From a virus, in the IMG/VR virus record IMGVR_UViG_3300044491_000820, positions 1-24,275 of that record: 24,275 nt of DNA. One strand, given 5' to 3'. Shown piece after piece: positions 1 through 7,097 of the stretch. Under the pieces are notes generated by a model that worked only from the letters and a program-made list of their open reading frames with translations, searched no databases and was not told the DNA's origin. How positions within the stretch are numbered: position 1 is the first letter of the stretch; each line of letters starts with the position of its first letter. A program made the position numbers and the translations under genes.

Positions 1-791
1 CCTTGGCCACGACCTAGTGGATCCTGATTAGAATTTAGATGACTGATAATCATCTTCTTTACTGAATCATTATTATGTTCTTGATGTGCCGCGCTGGCGA
101 GTTTAGTAGCAACTCTATCCTCTACTGAGGCACCCTCACTCCCAACGTATGTCCAGTGCCATCCACCTGGTGACAATCTAAAGTTCTCCTCATCAGGTAA
201 GTCCCTCTTCATGTCAGTGAGTGTGTATTTCTCTAAGAAAGAGAAGTCAAACATCTTTGTTCCTATCCATTTTGGATAGTCTTCATAGTCAAAATCAAGA
301 GTTTGTGACCTATAAACACCTGTCTTTTCAACATAGTTCAGGTAGCACATACAATACTCTTGAGCAAAGTTATAAACTTTACCAGGAGTATAGAAGTCAG
401 TCATGTTTTCAATGACTTCTGGGTTAGGAATCTCATCAAGATCACTCCAAATGATGACATCCTCAGAGTCACAGACGGTATCAAGAAAGTCTGCAATACT
501 ATTCTTCTGAAAAGCATCATTCTGATGACACCTTACAGGTGTATTGTATCGTCTCCCCAGTTCATCTAATTGTTGATCTGTGGGGAGTGGTACAACATTG
601 TGAATAATCTTGTCTTGGAACTTCTCGAACCTATCTTTGTTCTCAAGATAGTAAAGTGGTTTGTCCAAACCTGAGAATGTCTTGGTCGCTTCATTGATAA
701 CAAAATGATCAACAAAGGGATAGAGTAGATTCAATCTGACTTCAAGAAGATCCAGTTCATTAAAGAACAAGAATACATCAAATATTTTCAT
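1..791 (-). CDS. GT17-family glycosyltransferase, partial (3' end outside the window)
   Basis: The minus-strand frame opens with ATG at 791 and stays open to the window edge, giving about 263 residues without a stop. The N-terminus MKIFDVFLFFNELDLLEVRL, followed by a segment around FVINEATKTFSGLDKPLYY and the acidic motif WSDLDEIPNP, matches glycosyltransferase family 17 (beta-1,4-N-acetylglucosaminyltransferase MGAT3-like). The DLDE stretch is the likely metal/nucleotide-sugar site. These enzymes transfer a sugar from a nucleotide donor to a glycan. It starts 2 bases after the stop of the FkbM-type methyltransferase and is the last visible gene of the sugar cassette, so it probably acts on the glycan that cassette makes. 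Donor and acceptor cannot be read from the sequence. The family call is firm; the C-terminus is not visible. Confidence 0.85.
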   Translation of the reverse strand, partial: MKIFDVFLFFNELDLLEVRLNLLYPFVDHFVINEATKTFSGLDKPLYYLENKDRFEKFQDKIIHNVVPLPTDQQLDELGRRYNTPVRCHQNDAFQKNSIADFLDTVCDSEDVIIWSDLDEIPNPEVIENMTDFYTPGKVYNFAQEYCMCYLNYVEKTGVYRSQTLDFDYEDYPKWIGTKMFDFSFLEKYTLTDMKRDLPDEENFRLSPGGWHWTYVGSEGASVEDRVATKLASAAHQEHNNDSVKKMIISHLNSNQDPLGRGQ

Positions 792-793
792 TT

Positions 794-1549
794 TCAACTA
801 TTGACAAGATTATATACTTTTTCAGATAATTCATTCTTAATTGCTACCAAATTACATCCACTAGCTTCAATCATATCTTGACGAATCCTTTGATAAATTT
901 CATCATTTAATTTTGTAAGCATTTGATCATTGTGTGGATAATATGGATGTGCAGGTTCTACTCTAAGTAGAAATAAAGACCATACATCTTTATCAAACCA
1001 ACCCACTAGGTCATCAGGATTTAGATTTCTATCTAACATTGTAGATGCAAATTCAAACTGAACAATATCAGTTTTATTATTAATTATATTTTTTCCTCCA
1101 TTAAATACATCAATTTCCATACCCTCAATATCAACTTTTAAAAAGTCAATGTGATCGATATCATTTTCTTCACAATAACCATCAAGAGTTTTTATGGGAA
1201 ATACAACTCCTTGACTATGTGATCTAGTATGAATTGTTCTAAAAACAAATGATTGAGTATTGGGGTAGTATTCTAGTTCTCCTTCCTTTTCTCCGAGACC
1301 AAAATCATTCAAAGACACTGAAACATTGATTCCATCAGGAGCTTCTAAAGATTCTATTTGATCAATAGCATTATTTAAAAATTCAGGGACTGGTTCAAAT
1401 AAATGAAACGATCTAGAATCGTCAGTAGAGTTTCTAAGATATTCAACATCATCTCTAGATCCAATATCAAAGACAACTTTTATCTCTGATTTAATTTTAT
1501 TAAAAAAATCAATCTCAACACTGGGTTGGTATTCAAATGGTTTAGTCAT
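794..1549 (-). CDS. FkbM-family SAM-dependent methyltransferase
   Basis: A 251-residue protein starting at ATG 1549. It carries a SAM-binding motif I (VVFDIGSRDD), an acidic motif II region (FHLFEPVPEF), and the FkbM hallmark FLKVDIEGMEIDVFNGG with TLDGYCEE just before it. FkbM-type enzymes O-methylate sugars or polyketides; within this glycosyltransferase cassette a sugar O-methylation is the natural reading. It lies 27 bases downstream of the preceding methyltransferase gene and no clear Shine-Dalgarno is visible. By eye the gene is visibly richer in A+T than its neighbours (one sampled 60-base line is about 23% GC against about 35% in the next gene), with many AAT, ATT and TTT codons. That suggests it joined the cassette separately. 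Substrate unknown. Confidence 0.85.
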   Translation of the reverse strand: MTKPFEYQPSVEIDFFNKIKSEIKVVFDIGSRDDVEYLRNSTDDSRSFHLFEPVPEFLNNAIDQIESLEAPDGINVSVSLNDFGLGEKEGELEYYPNTQSFVFRTIHTRSHSQGVVFPIKTLDGYCEENDIDHIDFLKVDIEGMEIDVFNGGKNIINNKTDIVQFEFASTMLDRNLNPDDLVGWFDKDVWSLFLLRVEPAHPYYPHNDQMLTKLNDEIYQRIRQDMIEASGCNLVAIKNELSEKVYNLVNS

Positions 1550-1576
1550 GGTTTGTACTCAAAATGTTTCTTTAGA

Positions 1577-2167
1577 TCAGGTCGAAATAATAATCAGTCT
1601 ATCGTCGTATCCGCCAAAATCACAGACATAAGCATCATCTTGAAATTCTTCTGGAACATGTGGGAAGATAATGTCTGGGTTGTATGAGACATCTTCGATG
1701 ATAACATATCCACCTTTGTTCATCTTGGGAAGATACAATTCCAGAAGTTTCTGGTGACTCTCAGGAGTGTGAGGACCATCATCGATGAGGATGTCAATAC
1801 CACCATCAATCTTATCTACCATTTCCTGAGTGTATGCATCAGAGTCAACGAACTGAACACCATCAGATAACCAGTCTTCAACATATAGTTTTTCTTCTTT
1901 GGTGCCACCGAGTTCTTGCAGAAACTTAAAGTTATCAATACCAATGATCGTTGCTCTCTTAGAGAAAAACTCTTTCCATAACTTCAAAGAAGCTCCAGAA
2001 CGGACACCAATCTCAACCAAAGTGATTTTCTTATTTCTCAGTGGTTCAAACTTCTCTTGATAGAATCCATCAACAAATGTCTTTGGGGTTCCTTTATCTG
2101 TCCCGTATCTTGGGTTTGTCGTAATGTTCAGGTTGTATTCTTTTAGAATTTCTTGTAATGTTTTCAT
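1577..2167 (-). CDS. Class I SAM-dependent methyltransferase, MycE-like sugar O-methyltransferase type
   Basis: A 196-residue protein. The pattern YGTDKG, then KFEPLRNKKITLVEIGVRSG, SLKLWKEFF, IIGID, then ILIDDGPHTPESH and GGYVIIEDV is that of metal-dependent macrolide/sugar O-methyltransferases (MycE/TylF-like). In that family the acidic pair of the DDG-H motif coordinates a divalent metal beside the sugar hydroxyls. Motif I (VEIGVRSG, about residues 51-58) binds SAM. The ATG at 2167 follows the stop of the GT11 gene by 3 bases, so translation is probably coupled. With the FkbM gene next door the cassette has two methyltransferases, which suggests a multiply methylated sugar. Methylation position and substrate are not readable from sequence. 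Confidence 0.8.
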   Translation of the reverse strand: MKTLQEILKEYNLNITTNPRYGTDKGTPKTFVDGFYQEKFEPLRNKKITLVEIGVRSGASLKLWKEFFSKRATIIGIDNFKFLQELGGTKEEKLYVEDWLSDGVQFVDSDAYTQEMVDKIDGGIDILIDDGPHTPESHQKLLELYLPKMNKGGYVIIEDVSYNPDIIFPHVPEEFQDDAYVCDFGGYDDRLIIIST

Positions 2168-2170
2168 AAT

Positions 2171-3082
2171 TCAATTCTCAATAACAGTCCATTCTTCGGG
2201 ATAAAGGTCACGACAATCATTTACTGCCTCTAGGATAGGTCCATACCAGTGTTCAGGAACGATGACAGAGTTGGTCCGACCCTTCTGTAACCAAGCTCCC
2301 CACCATCCCAGAGAGGAAGAAGAGAGAATAGCTCCATTACATAAAGACATTAGACACAGGTCAGTATATGGAACCTTAGAACGTTTGTGAGATCCATCTC
2401 CCTCCAAACACAGGTGTTCATATTCAGGAACATCCGTATTTATTAAGAATCTATCATCGTCAAAGAACTCTTGTTCTGCACACCACTCAGGATCATCAGA
2501 ACAAACGAGGACATATGCATTTTCATCAAAGTGCTCAAGGGCCCTTTTATAATAATCAAAGGTCATCATACGATAGTAATCCTCTCGTCCCACATTGTCA
2601 CCACGACGAACATGAAGAAAGAGAATGTTCTCAAATGAAGAGATAAATTCATTACAAGGTTCAAGAACTTCATCCTTGAATGCAAAGTCTGATCGAATCT
2701 CTTGTTCAATATGTTTGAAATATTTCTCAGTTTGGAGATACCCATCAAGGTTTGTTCCATCCTCAAAATTATTGAAGAGATTCTCATCAAAACAATAACA
2801 ACTTTCAGTTACATTCTCAATACCAGGATTACTACCCACCAATGCACCAAAAGATCCCATGGATTGTGGGGATACATTCCTATTCACAAATCCAATGTTC
2901 TTGTCCTTTAGGCCTGCTAATTTAAACGGGTGATGAATACCATAGTTAGCAAAGGTATCATGGTCATCAGGTGGAATGCACCAGTCATATCCATGATGTG
3001 CTGCAATTCCCCTCAATCCAGCATACTGAAAAAGTTGGTTTCCGAAACGACCATTCGTTCCGAGACGATCATATCCAATCAT
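2171..3082 (-). CDS. GT11-family glycosyltransferase (alpha-1,2-fucosyltransferase-like)
   Basis: A 303-residue protein starting at ATG 3082, which overlaps the dehydrogenase stop by 4 bases (ATGA). The N-terminal GRFGNQLFQYAGLRGIA (about residues 11-27), the donor-binding HVRRGDN (157-163, the HxRxGD motif of GT11) and the C-terminal SSSSLGWWGAWL (254-265) are diagnostic of the alpha-1,2-fucosyltransferase fold. Family members transfer L-fucose from GDP-fucose, but related enzymes use other GDP-sugars. Here the cassette's first gene resembles GDP-mannose 3,5-epimerase, whose product GDP-L-galactose is a close analogue of GDP-L-fucose, so a galactosyl donor is a fair alternative. It is probably cytosolic or membrane-peripheral; no signal peptide is visible. 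Confidence 0.87.
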   Translation of the reverse strand: MIGYDRLGTNGRFGNQLFQYAGLRGIAAHHGYDWCIPPDDHDTFANYGIHHPFKLAGLKDKNIGFVNRNVSPQSMGSFGALVGSNPGIENVTESCYCFDENLFNNFEDGTNLDGYLQTEKYFKHIEQEIRSDFAFKDEVLEPCNEFISSFENILFLHVRRGDNVGREDYYRMMTFDYYKRALEHFDENAYVLVCSDDPEWCAEQEFFDDDRFLINTDVPEYEHLCLEGDGSHKRSKVPYTDLCLMSLCNGAILSSSSLGWWGAWLQKGRTNSVIVPEHWYGPILEAVNDCRDLYPEEWTVIEN

Positions 3083-4233
3083 AGGTTTACAATGAAAATA
3101 TCTTCAGTGATATTAAACTTGTTGTCCACAAATCTTACCCTATCACCATAGGTTTGGTCAAGGTATTCAGAGATTTGAGGTGTGACCCTTCTGTCGTTCT
3201 GAATATAAACCTTATATCCTCTGTCTAGGAGGTCTAGAGCCAAACGATACTGTTGACTCTCTGTGAGAATATCTGTCCCCTTCTTGTAGGTAATATACTC
3301 AAAGTAGTATGGGAGTTTGTGTGAGTTCATTGTATCCCAATAATCACATACGATCTTCGCATGTTCGTTATTGAAACCATCTGTAACATAACCTAGGTTA
3401 TACTCTAGTCCTACACCCTTAGCGAAGTGTGCGAAGGCTCTGTTGTCTCTGGGAAGACAAGGACCACCATAACCTACACCCCAACCAAGATACTTCTTAC
3501 CGATACGACTATCACATCCAACAGCACTTAGGACTGCGGTAACCTCATCACCACATCCTGCCATATGAAGGACATCACCTAACATATTAGCGTAACTAAT
3601 CTTAGTTGTAAGGAAACAATTGACTGCAATCTTAGTAATCTCTGCAGACTTTGTACTCATAGTACAAACAATTGCTCTGTTGATTTGAATCTTCTTGTAG
3701 AGATTATCGATATCCTTTACGGTTGTATCGTTCTCCATAGATTGGTCAATACCAAGAAGAACCATATCGGCCTTCTTAAGATCACTCACAATACTACCCT
3801 GTGCAATAAACTCAGGGTTGTACATTACCTTCACATTGTTAGGAAGTTGTGAAGCGAATTGATTACAATCACCAGGGTTGGTAGTACAACCAATCACAAG
3901 ATACTTTCTCTTCTTTACATCACTAAACTCTGATACAACTTGCCACACAGCAGATACATCATATGATCCATCATCATTGGATGGAGTTTGAACAAGAGTA
4001 TAGATGAGATCACACTCATCAATTACTTCTTTGTTGTTAGTTGTTGCTCTAAAATTCTTTGATACCCTGAGTAGATCTTCTACTTCAGGTTCATTAGTTG
4101 TGATCTTTTTCTGGTTCAGATCATTTACATAATCCTCACGGATGTCTGATACCAGAACATCATAACCAGCTTGTTCACAAAGAAGGGCAAAACAGATACC
4201 CAATCTGCCTGCTCCGATAACTCCAATTTTCAT
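3079..4233 (-). CDS. UDP-glucose / GDP-mannose 6-dehydrogenase family protein
   Basis: A 384-residue NAD-dependent nucleotide-sugar dehydrogenase. Residues 1-12 form the Rossmann motif (MKIGVIGAGRLG); TPSNDDGSYD (about 83-92) is the NAD/sugar contact loop; NPEFIAQGS (139-147) replaces the more common NPEFLREG; the catalytic lysine is K201 in TKIAVNCF; the thiohemiacetal-forming cysteine is C259 in GGPCLPRD. Members oxidise C6 of the sugar to a carboxylate, using two NAD+ per turn. ATGA overlaps join it to the NAD synthetase upstream and the GT11 gene downstream. The family is clear; whether the substrate is UDP-glucose, GDP-mannose, an N-acetylated sugar or the product of the epimerase cannot be told from motifs alone. 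The altered EFIAQG loop leaves substrate open. Confidence 0.88.
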   Translation of the reverse strand: MKIGVIGAGRLGICFALLCEQAGYDVLVSDIREDYVNDLNQKKITTNEPEVEDLLRVSKNFRATTNNKEVIDECDLIYTLVQTPSNDDGSYDVSAVWQVVSEFSDVKKRKYLVIGCTTNPGDCNQFASQLPNNVKVMYNPEFIAQGSIVSDLKKADMVLLGIDQSMENDTTVKDIDNLYKKIQINRAIVCTMSTKSAEITKIAVNCFLTTKISYANMLGDVLHMAGCGDEVTAVLSAVGCDSRIGKKYLGWGVGYGGPCLPRDNRAFAHFAKGVGLEYNLGYVTDGFNNEHAKIVCDYWDTMNSHKLPYYFEYITYKKGTDILTESQQYRLALDLLDRGYKVYIQNDRRVTPQISEYLDQTYGDRVRFVDNKFNITEDIFIVNL

Positions 4234-4976
4234 AGTGTGAATGTAGGAATAGGTTGCATCTTGTGTTGATTCATTTTATTGAACCTTTGTAGAACTTCCA
4301 AACCAGGACCACTACCAGTTTCCATTGCTTCTTCTAGTTCAACATAGGAAGCACCAAGTTGATCCTCATCTGTTCGTTCATCATCCCATAGTCCGTCAGT
4401 TGGTTTAGCTTCAATAATCCTTGGATCAACTCCAAAGAATTTACCAAGTTCCCATACTTCAGTCTTATAAAGATCAGCGATAGGTGCAACATCCACCCCG
4501 CCGTCACCATATTTAGTGTAAAATCCTACACCATAATCTTCGACTTTATTACCAGTACCTACCACAAGACCTTTATGTTTTCCAGCAATCTGATACAAAG
4601 TAACCATACGAAGTCGTGAACGTGTATTGGCTAAAGAATGATTGTCTACATTGTCACTGTCAACACCAATAGTGTGACGAAAAGATTCAAATATATTAGT
4701 GAGATCATATCTCAATACAATCACATTTGAATAAATCCTCTCCAACCAATCAAGATGAATCTCAGAAAGTTCTTTTTGTTGTTCGTTCTGATGAATAGGC
4801 ATCCCTATAGCGTATACAGGGTATCCAGTTTCAGCTGCTAGAGTTGATGATACAGCAGAATCAATACCACCAGACACACCAACTACAAAACATTCAGACG
4901 AACTTGTATCTTTATAGTCACTCAACCAAGAAGAAATATCATCCTTGAGTTGATTGTAATCATTGATTCTGTTCAT
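4230..4976 (-). CDS. nadE: Ammonia-dependent NAD+ synthetase
   Basis: A 248-residue adenine-nucleotide alpha-hydrolase-fold enzyme without a glutaminase domain, near the usual length of NH3-dependent NadE. It shows the PP-loop SGGIDSA (35-41), GTGNKVEDYG (140-149), the NaAD-binding run TKYGDGG (154-160) followed by APIADLYKTEV, and KPTDGLWDDERTDEDQLG near the C-terminus. The reaction is deamido-NAD+ + ATP + NH3 to NAD+. ATG 4976 lies inside the end of the epimerase gene (17-base overlap) with GAGGT upstream, and the stop overlaps the dehydrogenase start. Placement between two NAD-using sugar enzymes suggests a local NAD+ supply. A sugar amidotransferase of the PP-loop family was considered, but the NadE-specific motifs fit much better. 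Confidence 0.93.
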   Translation of the reverse strand: MNRINDYNQLKDDISSWLSDYKDTSSSECFVVGVSGGIDSAVSSTLAAETGYPVYAIGMPIHQNEQQKELSEIHLDWLERIYSNVIVLRYDLTNIFESFRHTIGVDSDNVDNHSLANTRSRLRMVTLYQIAGKHKGLVVGTGNKVEDYGVGFYTKYGDGGVDVAPIADLYKTEVWELGKFFGVDPRIIEAKPTDGLWDDERTDEDQLGASYVELEEAMETGSGPGLEVLQRFNKMNQHKMQPIPTFTL

Positions 4977-6060
4977 TTATTTTAACCTCAATCCATTGAT
5001 AAGTCTTACGAATACCCTCTTCAAGGGTTTGAGAATAATCCCAACCAAGTTTCTCACGAATAAGATCATTGTTTGAGTTACGACCACGGACACCCAGAGG
5101 TCCATCGATATGGATCTTCTGAACTTCCTTACCAGAAACTTTAGCAGCAGTTTCTACCAATTGATTGATAGTTACCATCTCCTCAGAACCAATATTCACC
5201 GGTCCCATAAAGTCACTATCCATTAATCGTCTAGTTGCTTCAATACATTCATCAATGAACAAGAAGGAACGAGTCTGTAAGCCATCTCCCCACACCTCGA
5301 TTGCTCCACCTGACTCCGGGAGGTAAGCAACTTTACGGCAGATTGCAGCTGGTGCTTTCTCTCTTCCACCGTCCCAGGTTCCTTCTGGTCCAAAAATGTT
5401 GTGGTAACGAGCCACCCTGACAGGAATGCCATGGTTGCGATTGTAAGCGAAATATAGACGTTCAGAAAAGAGTTTCTCCCATCCATATTCCGAATCAGGG
5501 TTTGCTGGATATGCTGATTCTTCACGGCAGTCAGGGTTATCAGGGTCAAGTTGGTTATGTTCTGGATACATACACGCTGAACCAGAATAGAAGATCTTAG
5601 TGGGTTGATCAAGTGCAGGACGATTACATTCAGTCCAGTCCTTAACTACACCATCAAAGGTCTCATTAAGTTTACGAACTTCTTCCAATACATTTAGATT
5701 GATAGACACAGAGTTATGCATGATGTCTGCATCATTCTCACCAGTGAATACGAATCCTGCACCACCCATATCAGCAGCAAACTGATAGATTTCATCAAAG
5801 GGTTGAACATACTGATATGGAACATTTCCGTTATAGTTACCAGAATATCCTTTAAACTGAATAACTTCATTAACAACTCTCACATCGCGCAGATCTTCCT
5901 GAACAAATTCATTGGCTTCAGTTTCACCAAATTCTGGATACTTAACATCAACTCCACGCACCCAGTATCCCTCGGAACGCAGTCTCCTAACCATGTGACT
6001 ACCAATAAATCCACCTGCACCAAGAACTAGTGCAGTTTTTGTATACTCACTCATTGTCAT
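4960..6060 (-). CDS. GDP-mannose 3,5-epimerase-like NAD-dependent epimerase (extended SDR)
   Basis: A 366-residue extended short-chain dehydrogenase. The NAD motif is GAGGFIGSH (14-22); AADMGGAGF (96-104), YSGSACMYPE (158-167), Tyr192/Lys196 (YGWEK), GGREKAPAA (231-239), WGDGLQTRSFLFIDEC and PVNIGSEEMV follow in order. This is the pattern of plant GDP-mannose 3,5-epimerase. The cysteine in SAC-YPE (C163) and the lysine in GGREK (K235) correspond to its acid/base pair. That enzyme makes GDP-L-galactose and GDP-L-gulose from GDP-mannose. Start: ATG 6060 or the in-frame ATG 6054; no Shine-Dalgarno is visible and the leader from the promoter at 6076-6104 is only about 9 bases. It is the first gene of the sugar cassette. 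The fold is certain; the precise reaction is inferred from these residues. Confidence 0.85.
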   Translation of the reverse strand: MTMSEYTKTALVLGAGGFIGSHMVRRLRSEGYWVRGVDVKYPEFGETEANEFVQEDLRDVRVVNEVIQFKGYSGNYNGNVPYQYVQPFDEIYQFAADMGGAGFVFTGENDADIMHNSVSINLNVLEEVRKLNETFDGVVKDWTECNRPALDQPTKIFYSGSACMYPEHNQLDPDNPDCREESAYPANPDSEYGWEKLFSERLYFAYNRNHGIPVRVARYHNIFGPEGTWDGGREKAPAAICRKVAYLPESGGAIEVWGDGLQTRSFLFIDECIEATRRLMDSDFMGPVNIGSEEMVTINQLVETAAKVSGKEVQKIHIDGPLGVRGRNSNNDLIREKLGWDYSQTLEEGIRKTYQWIEVKINEQNQ

Positions 6061-6075
6061 GTTTTGTCTATATGT

Positions 6076-6104
6076 ATTATATGACTGTTAGGTTCAGATG
6101 TCAA
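6076..6104 (-). promoter_or_regulatory. Consensus sigma-70 (early-type) promoter of the sugar/NAD cassette
   Basis: On the minus strand TTGACA (6104-6099) is followed by a 17-base spacer and TATAAT (6081-6076), a perfect match to both bacterial promoter hexamers at optimal spacing. The -35 box lies within the last codons and stop of the upstream gene. The predicted start, about 7 bases past the -10 box, is near 6069, only about 9 bases before ATG 6060. In T4-like phages such host-type promoters drive immediate-early genes, so the cassette is probably expressed early. Confidence 0.85.
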
Positions 6105-6363
6105 TTCTTCTGACACCATCAGCACCTTTAGGAAAATACTGAGTAAAGGCTTCACAACTATTGAGTTTTTCAACCAGAGCATCAACTCTTCCACCATCTC
6201 CACTAGACTTAGCGGCGGGGGCAGCGTGTCTGTGAGAATTGATTTCTTTCTTTAGTTCAGTGATAGTTGATTCAAGTGCCTTAAGTCTCCCTTCAACTTC
6301 AACATCATACTTCGACATAGCTGCTCCACTAGCAGATTTCGATGCTTTTCCTTGTGTTGACAT
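6094..6363 (-). CDS. Conserved cyanophage protein of unknown function
   Basis: An 89-residue protein starting at ATG 6363, about 26 bases downstream of a CATAAATA late-type promoter. Residues 1-15 are rich in Ser, Ala and Lys (MSTQGKASKSASGAAMSKYD); residues about 20-45 form a short heptad-like helix (EVEGRLKALESTITELKKEI), probably coiled coil; an Ala-rich linker and a C-terminal DALVEKLNSCEAFTQYFPKG follow. I recall proteins of this shape in many T4-like cyanophages, but I assign no function. The late promoter argues for a virion or assembly role. Its last codons contain the -35 box of the next promoter. Confidence 0.75.
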   Translation of the reverse strand: MSTQGKASKSASGAAMSKYDVEVEGRLKALESTITELKKEINSHRHAAPAAKSSGDGGRVDALVEKLNSCEAFTQYFPKGADGVRRIDI

Positions 6364-6388
6364 TTGTTCAGTAATAATTATACGACCC

Positions 6389-6396
6389 TATTTATG
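6389..6396 (-). promoter_or_regulatory. T4-type late promoter, CATAAATA
   Basis: The minus strand reads CATAAATA, matching the NATAAATA late-promoter core recognised by gp55-type sigma factors in T4-like phages. It sits about 26 bases upstream of ATG 6363 and directly after the U-run of the terminator at 6397-6422, so a new transcript begins where the upstream one ends. Confidence 0.65.
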
Positions 6397-6422
6397 AAAA
6401 AGGACGGGGGTCACCCGTCCTT
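6397..6422 (-). terminator. Rho-independent terminator
   Basis: On the minus strand AAGGACGGG and CCCGTCCTT form a 9-bp GC-rich stem around a short loop, followed by five T. It ends transcription of the two-gene early unit 6946-6501. This is the strongest terminator I see in the window. Confidence 0.88.
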
Positions 6423-6500
6423 CTAAAGGTCTTACATGCACGCCACTTGTTCTTTAGAGAAACAAGAAACTCATTGGGTTGTATCCCGACCAGGGCTAGT

Positions 6501-6734
6501 TTAGCGACCTACCGAGTCTGTAACATAACAAGGAACACCTTCTGGATCAAGCCATTTAGTATACTCTGGGTCATCAATAGCAGTCAATAACTGCATTTGA
6601 TTATCAAGAAGATACATGTCACTATATCGTTTAGTGTATTCATTTGCTTTCTGAATACGATAGTCTGGCGTACCATTTTCTAGTGTACCAAACTCAACAT
6701 AACGATATGGAAAACGTTCTAGTAAAACCTTCAC
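6501..6734 (-). CDS. Small protein of unknown function
   Basis: A 77-residue soluble protein, Tyr- and Glu-rich (FPYRYVEFG, KRYSDMYLLDNQMQLL), with no membrane segment or motif I recognise. ATG 6734 overlaps the stop of the gene before it by 4 bases (ATGA), which supports real, coupled translation. It is the second gene of a two-gene unit with an early-type promoter at 6969-6997 and a terminator at 6397-6422. By position it could be one of the small early host-takeover proteins common in T4-like phages, but nothing in the sequence proves that. About 100 bases separating its stop from the terminator hold no ORF or RNA I can identify. Confidence 0.65.
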   Translation of the reverse strand: MKVLLERFPYRYVEFGTLENGTPDYRIQKANEYTKRYSDMYLLDNQMQLLTAIDDPEYTKWLDPEGVPCYVTDSVGR

Positions 6735-6946
6735 ACAACCTCCACAGATGAAAGATCTTCAGCAATACAATCAATCAGGATATCATAATCATCAAGTGGA
6801 TCACCTGAAAATTCTACACCATCGTTCTCATAAAACTTGCGGATCTTCTTGTAAAGTTTCGGATTCTTTACATCGAGAAAAAAGTCACCTTCGACTGCAG
6901 ATCGAAGAGTGGTGATGTCTTTCTTGAACTTAGAAGTAATAGTCAT
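6731..6946 (-). CDS. Small acidic protein of unknown function, first gene of an early unit
   Basis: A 71-residue acidic protein (MTITSKFKKDITTLRSAVEG, then KLYKKIRKFYENDGVEFSG and DDYDILIDCIAEDL). No known domain is recognisable. ATG 6946 lies about 23 bases downstream of the -10 box of the early-type promoter at 6969-6997, and the gene overlaps its downstream neighbour by ATGA. The size, acidity and promoter fit a small early phage protein; the target is unknown. Confidence 0.65.
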   Translation of the reverse strand: MTITSKFKKDITTLRSAVEGDFFLDVKNPKLYKKIRKFYENDGVEFSGDPLDDYDILIDCIAEDLSSVEVV

Positions 6947-6968
6947 CTTCTGTATTGATTACTCTGTA

Positions 6969-6997
6969 ATTATAGAGTGTCTGACCAGGTAGGTCAA
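6969..6997 (-). promoter_or_regulatory. Sigma-70-type early promoter of the 6946-6501 unit
   Basis: On the minus strand TTGACC (6997-6992), 17 bases, then TATAAT (6974-6969): a perfect -10 box and 5 of 6 in the -35 box at optimal spacing. The predicted start lies near 6962, giving a leader of about 16 bases before ATG 6946. It follows the hairpin that closes the tRNA array. Confidence 0.78.
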
Positions 6998-6999
6998 GG

Positions 7000-7019
7000 G
7001 GTCAGTCGCGAAACTGACC
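7000..7019 (-). terminator. Hairpin after the last tRNA (weak terminator or processing signal)
   Basis: GGTCAGT and ACTGACC form a perfect 7-bp stem with a 6-base loop a few bases past the 3' end of the CAU tRNA. No U-run follows on the minus strand, so it is a weak intrinsic terminator at best; a tRNA 3'-trailer or processing structure is equally possible. Confidence 0.4.
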
Positions 7020-7021
7020 GA

Positions 7022-7094
7022 TAGGGATTGTGAGGATCGAACTCACCTTAGGCAAATTATGAGTTTGCTGCATTCACCAGATTGCTAAACCCCC
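7022..7094 (-). tRNA. tRNA with anticodon CAU (Met, or Ile2 if lysidine-modified)
   Basis: A 73-base cloverleaf. The acceptor arm GGGGGTT pairs with AATCCCT using two G-U pairs, the anticodon stem is GCAAA/TTTGC with loop CTCATAA, and the T arm is GTGAG-TTCGATC-CTCAC. The discriminator base is A and CCA is not encoded. Anticodon CAU can mean elongator Met or, after TilS lysidine modification, Ile reading AUA; sequence alone does not decide. It starts 3 bases after the 3' end of the tRNA-Ile, so both are probably cut from one precursor. Confidence 0.85.
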
Positions 7095-7097
7095 AAG

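Noticed and set aside
2430-2440. AATAAATA inside the GT11 gene as a late promoter
   Set aside because: It lies in mid-gene, far from any downstream start.
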